A DNA stretch of 32,970 nt from an uncultured Alphaproteobacteria bacterium (GTDB taxonomy: Bacteria > Pseudomonadota > Alphaproteobacteria > RF32 > CAG-239). The position numbers were made by a program, and so were the translations under genes. Each line of letters opens with the position of its first letter. Position 1 is the stretch's first letter. Positions 26,391-32,970 of the stretch are shown here, piece by piece. Below the pieces are notes generated by a model. The model made no database searches, was not told where the DNA came from, and saw nothing but the letters and a program-made list of their open reading frames with translations. The DNA is taken from positions 1 through 32,970 of the forward strand of contig CALXVV010000040.1 in NCBI GenBank assembly GCA_944392205.1, read 5' to 3'.

Positions 26391-26424
26391 ATGAATAATG
26401 CGTTAACTTTTATTATAGGGCTTA

Positions 26425-29400
26425 TTAATTTCCCTCAAGTTCCCGCTGACGAGCATAGGCCTCGTTGTATTGACGCTCTGCATCATTGCGACGCTTAATC
26501 TCGTTTTCCAGAGTAGCTTGAGCTTCTTGATATTGGCGGCCGGCAGCCAAATATTCTTCCCTGGTGCTTGCTAACGTATTCATCAGAGTTTGGCTTCTAT
26601 CTCCATCTTGATACTCTTTTATCAAGTTTTGGAGTGTTTCTTCTATCCTAGCCCTGTTTATCTCAGCAGCGCGAACTGCATCTCTGTATTTAGGTATATT
26701 CCTTTCTGCCACAGATTTAGTTTCAACGGCTTGAGATTGGATATACTTACTTTCAGCCAAAGAGGCTTCCCTTCTTATTTGCTTCAATTTTTCCAGAGGT
26801 TTTTGTGCATTTTCTGCTTTTTGAGCCGCTGCATTGGCCTCTTGTTTGGCTAAGTCCGCTTGTTTTTGCAGCATTGCCGCCCTAGCTTTATCGCTTGCAC
26901 TTTTTGCCGTGCTGACAGCTTTAGTCGCCGCACTCTGTAAGGACTGAGCATTCTGTAATTTTATCTCTGCCTCATTTTTTGCTTCATTAGCAGATTTTTC
27001 TGCCTGAGAGTATTGTTCATTTATCTGCGCCATATCAGCCACCGGATTAAGATTTTGTTTTGACGTCTGCTCCAGTCTAGCCTCTGTTGGCGCTATCTCT
27101 ACTGCCTGCAATGGCCTTGCTACGCTTGTCGGTTGGCTAACTAAATTCGTTTGCGGGTTAGCTTGCTCCACTTTTCCCGTGTTCTTGTTTGCTTGAGTAG
27201 AAGATGACAAAACAGGGGTTGTTTTACTAACACTCGTAGTGTTCGTTGCATTCTGAGTTTGAGTAGTATTTGTATCTTTTGCTCCCTCCAACAAATCAGA
27301 CTTTTCGGCTCTGGCAGCATATTGTCCGATATAGGCATTATTATAATTTTTATTTTCTTGCTCTAACTTTTTCTGAGCATCTTTTAATGCATTTTCCTTT
27401 TCTTTTACAGCATCCGCAGCTTTTTGAGCGGCTACTATATCCGAAGGATCTTTTGTTTGTATTGCCCTTTCTCGAGCTTTTTCTGCTTCTCGTTGTGCTG
27501 CAGATAGTTCATCTTGTGTCTTTGTAACGTCACTTTCTGCTTGCTTGATGTTTTCGGCATATTTTGCCACATCTGCTTGAGCTTTTTTCTCAAGGTAAGT
27601 TGCCTGATTGACTAAAGCTGTTTTAGCTTTTTCTTGCAGCGGAGCTATGGCCGCCTGAGCTTCGGCTGCTTTTTGGTTTGCCTCTGTAGAGGCTTTGGCT
27701 GCTTGCTCGGCCTTTACCTTAGCCAAATTTGCAGCTTCTCTATCAGATGCCAACCCTGTTTTTTCAGCTTTTTTCTGAGCTTCGTCGGCTTCTTTTTGGG
27801 CTTTTTCCGCTTCTGCAGCTTTGTTTTTTGCATTTCCTTGTGCCAATGCGGCTTCTGTCTCTGCTTGGCGCAGTTCTGTCTTTGCCTCATTTGCTACATT
27901 AACAGGATTTGCCTTTTCTTCATAGTTTTCAATTATCTTGAGCGCAGCTTCTTCATCTTCAAGTCTTTGCTCTGCTTGTTGACGAGCATCTTTATCCTCC
28001 GTTAATGATGCATATTTGGCTGCTGCTTGATAATAAGTTTGCTCGACAGAATCATACTCATCCTGCGTGCGGCTTAATTCTTCTTTTGCCTTCTTAATTT
28101 GGGCTTCATCCCCGCTAGCTTGAGCATCTTCCAATTTCTTTTTGGCAGCATCAAGAGTTTCAGACATTTTATCCATATCTTCTTTTGCCTGATCTCTGAC
28201 GTTTTCTGAGGCTTTCACAGCAGCTTCTGTTGCTTTTTTCTCACTCTCGGTCACTTGCTCTTGTAATTCTGCAGCTTCCTCCTTGGCTTCATTCGCTTTG
28301 CGTTGCGCTGTTTCTGCCTTTGATTGAGCCGCATCTGCCGCATATTGATCTGCCGGCAAGCCTGTCTTGGCGGCTTTTTCAGCCAATTGTTTTGCCTTTT
28401 CTGTAGCTGTCTTGGCCTCATTTTCCAAACGTTTAGCCGTGCTTTCCGCTGTTGCCGCTTGTGATTTTATCTTATTATAGTCATCTGCTGCTGATTTGGC
28501 TTCTGCAACAGAAACATCGGCCGCACTTTGTTCTTCTCCTCCATATTTTTGTGAGCTATTATTTTCTTTTTCTTCTTTTATGCTATCAACTCGCGATTGA
28601 TCTGCCGCAGCTCTCTCCGCATTTTGCTGAGCAATGTTCTCTGCACGCTTCTCTGCCTGGCGCTCTTGGCGGCCTTCATTGATGCTCTTGGAGCCAAAGG
28701 CGCTGAAGTTTGCAACACTTCCAACAAGCGCTCCCGCTGTCTGGCTTGCTTCATTGAACTTTTGATTTACCTCTCCGGATTTTTGGACAACATCATTTGT
28801 AATGTCCATAAATCCAAGCTGGCCGGTGTTTTGACCATTCTTCTTGTTGCTGGCAATATCTCCTTCTATGGCTTTGCCACTGTCATCAAATCCACTCTGT
28901 TTTACAACAACGTTACCATCTTTATCATACTCAAGGTCTCCGCCCCAGCGGTGCTCTACGCCGGTTACCTTACCATTTTCATCTCTGGTGACCTTTTGTC
29001 CCATCAAAGCTGCCGTAAAGCCTCCGGTGGCCTCGCCTTTATCTCGACGCGCTTGCAATTCTGCTTGCTGATCCCTACTCTTGGTCATATCTTGAACATT
29101 GTTGGCAATATCTATGGTATTAGACATTACATTATTCATCATGCCACCGGTAGAACCAACGATGTAGTTAACGTTCTGACCAATCTGGCTCAAGGCATTG
29201 AAGCTATCCTCAAGGTTGCCCTCACCAATTTTATCAATGGCTGCGCCAATATTGTCTGCGGCATATTTTACACTGTCTACCGTATTTTTAACCGTATTTA
29301 CCGTATCTTGAACTTTTTTAGCCGTATCAACAGCCTTTTTACCGGCAGAAATCAAATCTTTAACACAGCTTGCGAATCCGCCACCGCCAAACAATCCACC

Positions 29401-31590
29401 ACCTTTCTGCTCTGCCTCACAGAAACCTCTGGCCTCAGTGGTCACTTCCTCTTCGGCAGGGGGTTCTACCGATGTATCCGGCGTTTCAACCTGCTCCGGT
29501 GGCATATATGGAGTCATCTCATCCACCCAAGCATATTCCGTATCGGCAAATGCTCCGTGTAAATGATCTCCAAAATCACTCGGTCTCTCTGTTTCTGTTA
29601 ATTCTCTATCGTTTACGGTATAAACCATATATTCAATCAGACGCCCCATATTAGCAACTAAGAATAAGCCTATTGCTATATTGGCAAACCATTTCCAACT
29701 TATCTTGTTGAAAATCGCCATAAAGGCAAAACCTATCAAGCCAAAACCGGCAAAAACATATACTATTGGCTTCAGGCCTACCAGAATCCTGGCTGCACGA
29801 CGTGTTAAGGTCGTGAAGACATCCCCGGTTTGGTCATAATTTATAGAACCACTATAAGTTCCCGTAAACATTTCTCCTGTTGCACTACTGAATGCTTTGT
29901 ATTCTTGCCCAAAATGTTCACCTGTTCCATTTATTGCATTTAGGCCGTCTAAAAATGTTTGGGCCATATCTGCATCTAGTTTTGCCTGTTCCAGCTCTTC
30001 TTTTGCTACTTCTAGCTGCTCTTCCAATTGCGACTGCATTGCACAATATTTTTCTGCATCGGCCTTACCTTGCCTAGATGTCAGAGTTTTTGAATGTTCA
30101 CAAGCTGCTTTTGCTTCTGCTAATGAAGCTTCTAAACTTGCGACTTTATCTTCTGCTGCCTTTTGCCTGTCTTTTGCTGTTGCTAATTCTATTTTGGCTG
30201 TTTCCGTAGCATCTCCAGCTATAGCCCCTTTTTCCTCTGCAATTTTATCTTTCTCTTGTTTGTTTTGATACGCCTCATCTGCGGCAGCTTTGGCTTCTGC
30301 TAATGTTTGCTGAGCAGCCGCAACCTCTGAACATGCCTGCTGATTCCCGTTTGCACATTGTCCCTGTTTCTTTGCTAAATTTTCTGCAGCATCCTTATAT
30401 GCTTGCACTGCATTATTATAGTCATCATTGGCCTTTTGTGCGTCTTGAGCTGCTTGTTGCTTCTCGGTCATTGCTTTGGTTTCTGCGGCAGTTTTCTTGG
30501 CTGCAGCGTCTTTGGCAGCATCGAACTCACCCATTTCTGAATCAAAACTGGCTTCTAAATCGGCCTCAAAATCAGCCATATCATCATCCATATTCAGCAT
30601 GGCCTTCTGTGCATTTGCCTCGGTTATTGCACTATTTGCTTCATCTATGGTCTTATTGGCTGCTCCCACCTCTATTGAAGCCGCATCCATCTTTTCCATT
30701 GCTTTTTTACAAGCATTGCTGTTAGGGTCTTTTCCACACTTGCTCTCTACGTCTTCTTTGGCCGCATTCAGTTTCTTTTCAGCCTTAGCTTTTTCTTTTT
30801 CTGCTAATTCTATTTTTTCTCTGTTGGCGTCTATTGTCTTGTCTGCTGCAGCAATTCCTTCTTGCTTTGCTTTTTGGCGTTCAGCCTCTGCCTCTTTTTC
30901 ACGTTGTGCGGCTTGCGAGACTTCAGCGTCATATGCTCTGGCTTGCTCATCTACCATAGATTTTTGAATAAGTGCATCTGTATACGCCTTGTCTCCTGCC
31001 TCAGCCTCTGCAATTTTATTTTTATAAGTCTCATTATTTTTGGCGGCATCTATTGCACTTGTCCGTTCTTTTTTAGTGTTGTTTAGCTCCACTAAATAGC
31101 TGGAACAGCTTCCATTACGGCCCATACACTCATCATACTTTTGCTGAGCCGCTGCAACTTTATCATCATATTCCGCTGTAACCGAATTTACGTAATCCTT
31201 ATGCTCTTGCTGAGCATTGACAATATTTTTTCTCCTTTGTTGTTCTTGCTGTTCATAATTTTTTTGTGCATCTTGATATGCTGAACTCGACTTATAGGCT
31301 TCACTTTTTTGTTGAGCTGCTGCTTTGTCTTGCTGTGCTTGCTGTTTAGCACTTTCTTGAGCTGACATCTCTTTTTGAGAAGTTCCGTACTGCTCCGATG
31401 ATTTTGACGCAGCCTCTCTGGCGGCGGCTTCTGCTTTTTGTTCTCTTTTATTTCTATCTTGCTGTGCTGCATCAATTTTAGCTTGATCATCATCAACATT
31501 CTGAGCCTTTGCTGCAGAAGTGTAGAAAGACGCAAAAATGATACTGCAGGCAATCAATGCTGCTTGACTTATTTTCTTTATGTTTATCAT
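26425..31590 (-). CDS. Secreted 1721-residue coiled-coil protein with an embedded VirB2-like pilin module
   Basis: Signal peptide 1-29 (ending SAAKA) starts at ATG 31590 behind AGGAGG. Residues 30-545 are an Ala/Glu/Lys/Gln coiled coil interrupted by four close cysteine pairs (155/162, 285/294, 412/420, 497/516) at predicted turns. Residues 603-657 hold two membrane helices joined by NKISWKW; they align with the two pilins upstream by G-F-G-L-I-G-F-A-x4-F-N-K-I-S-W-K-W. Residues ~720-830 are a Pro/Glu linker, a Cys-flanked Gly run (FCEAEQKGGGLFGGGGFASC) and amphipathic helices. A short DKDGN segment lies near 885-890. Coiled coil resumes at ~970-1430 with repeated hairpin turns (KTGLPADQYAADAAQSKAE, KTGLASDREAANLAKVKAE). 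A Thr/Asn/Pro linker (1430-1510) and a last coiled coil end the protein. No cysteines lie after the Gly run. I know no family with this architecture. Membership in the T4SS is inferred from the pilin module and position. Confidence 0.9.
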   Translation of the reverse strand: MINIKKISQAALIACSIIFASFYTSAAKAQNVDDDQAKIDAAQQDRNKREQKAEAAAREAASKSSEQYGTSQKEMSAQESAKQQAQQDKAAAQQKSEAYKSSSAYQDAQKNYEQQEQQRRKNIVNAQQEHKDYVNSVTAEYDDKVAAAQQKYDECMGRNGSCSSYLVELNNTKKERTSAIDAAKNNETYKNKIAEAEAGDKAYTDALIQKSMVDEQARAYDAEVSQAAQREKEAEAERQKAKQEGIAAADKTIDANREKIELAEKEKAKAEKKLNAAKEDVESKCGKDPNSNACKKAMEKMDAASIEVGAANKTIDEANSAITEANAQKAMLNMDDDMADFEADLEASFDSEMGEFDAAKDAAAKKTAAETKAMTEKQQAAQDAQKANDDYNNAVQAYKDAAENLAKKQGQCANGNQQACSEVAAAQQTLAEAKAAADEAYQNKQEKDKIAEEKGAIAGDATETAKIELATAKDRQKAAEDKVASLEASLAEAKAACEHSKTLTSRQGKADAEKYCAMQSQLEEQLEVAKEELEQAKLDADMAQTFLDGLNAINGTGEHFGQEYKAFSSATGEMFTGTYSGSINYDQTGDVFTTLTRRAARILVGLKPIVYVFAGFGLIGFAFMAIFNKISWKWFANIAIGLFLVANMGRLIEYMVYTVNDRELTETERPSDFGDHLHGAFADTEYAWVDEMTPYMPPEQVETPDTSVEPPAEEEVTTEARGFCEAEQKGGGLFGGGGFASCVKDLISAGKKAVDTAKKVQDTVNTVKNTVDSVKYAADNIGAAIDKIGEGNLEDSFNALSQIGQNVNYIVGSTGGMMNNVMSNTIDIANNVQDMTKSRDQQAELQARRDKGEATGGFTAALMGQKVTRDENGKVTGVEHRWGGDLEYDKDGNVVVKQSGFDDSGKAIEGDIASNKKNGQNTGQLGFMDITNDVVQKSGEVNQKFNEASQTAGALVGSVANFSAFGSKSINEGRQERQAEKRAENIAQQNAERAAADQSRVDSIKEEKENNSSQKYGGEEQSAADVSVAEAKSAADDYNKIKSQAATAESTAKRLENEAKTATEKAKQLAEKAAKTGLPADQYAADAAQSKAETAQRKANEAKEEAAELQEQVTESEKKATEAAVKASENVRDQAKEDMDKMSETLDAAKKKLEDAQASGDEAQIKKAKEELSRTQDEYDSVEQTYYQAAAKYASLTEDKDARQQAEQRLEDEEAALKIIENYEEKANPVNVANEAKTELRQAETEAALAQGNAKNKAAEAEKAQKEADEAQKKAEKTGLASDREAANLAKVKAEQAAKASTEANQKAAEAQAAIAPLQEKAKTALVNQATYLEKKAQADVAKYAENIKQAESDVTKTQDELSAAQREAEKARERAIQTKDPSDIVAAQKAADAVKEKENALKDAQKKLEQENKNYNNAYIGQYAARAEKSDLLEGAKDTNTTQTQNATNTTSVSKTTPVLSSSTQANKNTGKVEQANPQTNLVSQPTSVARPLQAVEIAPTEARLEQTSKQNLNPVADMAQINEQYSQAEKSANEAKNEAEIKLQNAQSLQSAATKAVSTAKSASDKARAAMLQKQADLAKQEANAAAQKAENAQKPLEKLKQIRREASLAESKYIQSQAVETKSVAERNIPKYRDAVRAAEINRARIEETLQNLIKEYQDGDRSQTLMNTLASTREEYLAAGRQYQEAQATLENEIKRRNDAERQYNEAYARQRELEGN

Positions 31591-31659
31591 GGCGTCCTCC
31601 TATGTTCTATTTCCTAGCTCTCAAACTTTCTGTGAGCTGCTCCCTTGCCATCGTTTTAA

Positions 31660-32226
31660 CTATTTTAGGGTGTCCGTTATCATTTGTTGGGTAAAACCAT
31701 CACAACCGGTTATCATATTTATTATCTCACCAGTAGTGGCTATCACAACCAATGCTATGATTATGGCGCCTAGCCATTTCCAGTTTAAATTACCGAAAAA
31801 TCCACCAACGGCTACGCCTATGATACCAAAACCAGCGACGACATATATTAAATCTCTTAATCCTCTAAATATCTTGCTTCCGGTGGAAATTAATCCTGAA
31901 AACAGTCCGTAATTACTCGAGCATCCGGTTACCGCTGAAGCCGGCTGTTCAGAGTTGGTACCTGCCCCCGCTTCTTTGGCTTGTTCTTCTCCCTGTTTTT
32001 CTTCTTTCTTTATTACACAAGAGTAAGATCCGTCTGATTGAAGCTCGCAAGTTCTGGTTTCTGCTGTACAAAGAGCCTGACAATCTGCAAGCGTCTGTTT
32101 TTGCGGCAACGCTTCCGTTCTACCCTTTTGAAAATTTTCTGGAAGTATTGCTAATACATCTGTGGCGAAGGTGCACGCAAATGCCGCAACCACCAATATC
32201 CGGCATATCTTCTTAAAGTTTGTCAT
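31660..32226 (-). CDS. virB2: Cysteine-rich VirB2-like pilin
   Basis: I choose ATG 32226 (188 residues) because GGGAGGG lies directly upstream and the signal peptide (1-26, ending ATDVLA) starts there; the longer frame would include the ribosome site. The mature N-terminal region (27-120) is longer than in ordinary VirB2 and has five cysteines (ADCQALCTAETRTC, GSYSC, TGCSS), probably disulfide-bonded outside the membrane. Residues 121-173 are the two-helix pilin core (GFGIIGVAVGGFFGNLNWKW), aligning with the first pilin, followed by GCDGF. VirB2/TrbC subunits form the pilus after cleavage and membrane insertion. The long Cys-rich ectodomain suggests a minor or specialised pilin. Confidence 0.8.
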   Translation of the reverse strand: MTNFKKICRILVVAAFACTFATDVLAILPENFQKGRTEALPQKQTLADCQALCTAETRTCELQSDGSYSCVIKKEEKQGEEQAKEAGAGTNSEQPASAVTGCSSNYGLFSGLISTGSKIFRGLRDLIYVVAGFGIIGVAVGGFFGNLNWKWLGAIIIALVVIATTGEIINMITGCDGFTQQMITDTLK

Positions 32227-32295
32227 TGCACCCTCCCGTTTAATTTTTCTCTTATCCTTTAATATCAACCAGCCTAACTGATTGATGTTAAAAGA

Positions 32296-32341
32296 AAGGG
32301 GGATAGGCTAAGCGGCGGAACCGTTTTTCCAAGACCCCCTT
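32296..32341 (-). terminator. Stem-loop downstream of the first pilin gene, possible attenuator
   Basis: On the minus strand AAGGGGG pairs with CCCCCTT, enclosing a smaller GGAA/TTCC hairpin, and is followed by TCTTTT. An alternative pairing of AGAAAGGG with CCCTTTCT is possible. A leaky terminator here would let the first pilin be made in excess of the downstream genes, a common need for major pilins. Confidence 0.5.
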
Positions 32342-32353
32342 GCCCTTTCTCCT

Positions 32354-32386
32354 GTTCGGCCCGGGCCGCAGAACGCCGCCCGGAAC
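32354..32386 (-). other. GC-rich hairpin just after the first pilin stop
   Basis: CCGGGC pairs with GCCCGG, flanked by GTT/AAC, 18 bases after the pilin stop. It is much more GC-rich than its surroundings. With the stem-loop at 32296-32341 it makes the 177-base spacer strongly structured; a 3' mRNA-stabilising role for the pilin transcript is possible. No open frame is seen in the spacer. Confidence 0.5.
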
Positions 32387-32403
32387 CTGAACGAAGGAGA
32401 AGA

Positions 32404-32745
32404 TTAGTTGGTTGCGTTATCAAATGAGTCTTGGAAGCCAGACATGTTCTCACCGGTTGCGTAGTTTACAATAGAACCGGCTGCTGCCAAAATCGCAAGA
32501 CCTACTGCCAAACCGGCAAACCATTTCCAGTTTACTTTTCCGAAAATAGCACCGAAGGCTACGCCGACCAAACCAAAACCACCAACAACGAAAATAATCG
32601 TCTTAACAGAGGTAAATACATTCAGAGCTTTCTGCTGTGATGTCTGCATTACACTGCTTTGCGCAGCGGCATCGCCTGCAAAAGTCAACAGTGTAAAGAC
32701 TGCTACCAAGCAAAATGTCCAAATATTGTTCTTAATAAATTGCAT
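32404..32745 (-). CDS. virB2: VirB2-type major pilin candidate
   Basis: This 113-residue protein has a long signal peptide (1-29, ending GDAAAQ), a short polar stretch, and two membrane helices (47-67 and 76-97) joined by a short basic loop GKVNWKW, then a short polar tail. This is the VirB2/TrbC pilin plan: two hydrophobic helices with a cytoplasmic loop contacting lipid in the assembled pilus. AAGGAG lies about eight bases before ATG 32745. It is the first gene of the locus and the simplest of the three pilin-like sequences here, so the best candidate for the main pilus subunit. Confidence 0.88.
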   Translation of the reverse strand: MQFIKNNIWTFCLVAVFTLLTFAGDAAAQSSVMQTSQQKALNVFTSVKTIIFVVGGFGLVGVAFGAIFGKVNWKWFAGLAVGLAILAAAGSIVNYATGENMSGFQDSFDNATN

Positions 32746-32970
32746 CGTTTTTCTCCTTCATGATGTTTATAGCAAAACTCTTTATACTCTTTTAGAATAA
32801 CCGATTTTTGCTCCAATTTCTAGCAAAATTGCTTATACCAAAAAATGGTTAACATACTGTTTACACGCATAAAATTTTGCTGTAACAAAAAATTCACAGT
32901 CCTTAAAAAGAAGTAAACACCACAAAATCAAGATGATAGTTTTAAGAATCGGCAATTCACCGCATCAAGA
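32746..32970 (-). promoter_or_regulatory. AT-rich upstream region of the T4SS locus with a CtrA-like half-site
   Basis: No gene is visible in these 225 bases. TTAACCAT (minus strand, 32852-32845) equals the half-site known for the alphaproteobacterial cell-cycle regulator CtrA, but only one half is clear. TTTTGCTA occurs twice closer to the gene. I find no convincing -35/-10 pair; TATAAG, TATAAA and TATTCT words occur without good partners. The region most likely holds the promoter of the pilin unit. Confidence 0.35.

Noticed and set aside
28597..29562. Plus-strand open frame (321 codons) opposite the giant coiled-coil gene
   Set aside because: Composition bias of the antisense strand leaves this frame open; the minus-strand frame has a signal peptide, a pilin module and conserved context.
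32227..32268. Longer start for the second pilin (14 extra residues)
   Set aside because: It would place charged residues before the signal peptide and include the GGGAGGG ribosome site of the internal ATG.

Overview
The window carries one long, entirely minus-strand type IV secretion (T4SS) locus, followed by the start of a flagellin-like gene at the left edge. The T4SS core (virB2, virB3, virB4, virB8, virB9, virB10, virB11) reads right to left in nearly the canonical vir order. The flagellin N-terminus is of the alphaproteobacterial type (NKLSTGNKVNSAIDNPSSYY) and base composition is moderately AT-rich. I therefore infer an alphaproteobacterium, possibly an uncultured host-associated lineage. 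No taxonomic marker gene is present, so this is a moderate-confidence inference.

Layout in transcription order, right to left. (1) 32970-32746 is a leader without genes. (2) 32745-31660 holds two secreted two-helix VirB2-type pilins separated by a GC-rich structured spacer that looks like an attenuator. (3) 31590-26425 is a 1721-residue secreted coiled-coil protein with a third VirB2-like membrane module in its middle; a strong intrinsic terminator (26349-26390) follows it. (4) 26247-23538 is virB3-virB4. (5) 23457-14156 is a block of six tightly coupled secreted coiled-coil proteins (536, 209, 396, 166, 481 and 1315 aa) standing where virB5 and virB6 normally lie. Several are paralogous to each other. 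(6) 14136-12344 is virB8, a small lipoprotein (VirB7-like) and a second virB8. (7) 12338-10668 is a virB9 with a C-terminal SPOR-like peptidoglycan-binding domain. (8) 10658-2704 holds two adjacent giant proteins, each with a very long array of 17-residue repeats. The first has the inner-membrane helix expected at the VirB10 N-terminus. The second has a signal peptide and the VirB10 C-terminal outer-membrane domain. (9) 2685-1717 is virB11, closed by a palindromic terminator. (10) 1456-1 is a flagellin-like gene with its own TATAAT promoter and a ~103-nt hairpin leader; its variable region is beta-helix-like and its C-terminus is outside the window.

Working model (inference): a cell-envelope-spanning VirB/D4-class machine in which VirB4 and VirB11 supply ATPase power, and the two VirB8s with VirB3 and VirB10-N form the inner-membrane part. 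VirB9-SPOR, the lipoprotein and VirB10-C form the outer-membrane part. Two matching repeat rods could bridge the periplasm in place of one continuous VirB10. Pilins and long coiled-coil proteins would form an unusually large extracellular or periplasmic structure. No VirB6, VirB1, VirD4 coupling protein, relaxase or recognisable effector is visible here, so whether the machine moves DNA or protein cannot be decided. The combination of repeat-bearing split VirB10, pilin-containing coiled-coil giant and coiled-coil block is the candidate undescribed system in this window.
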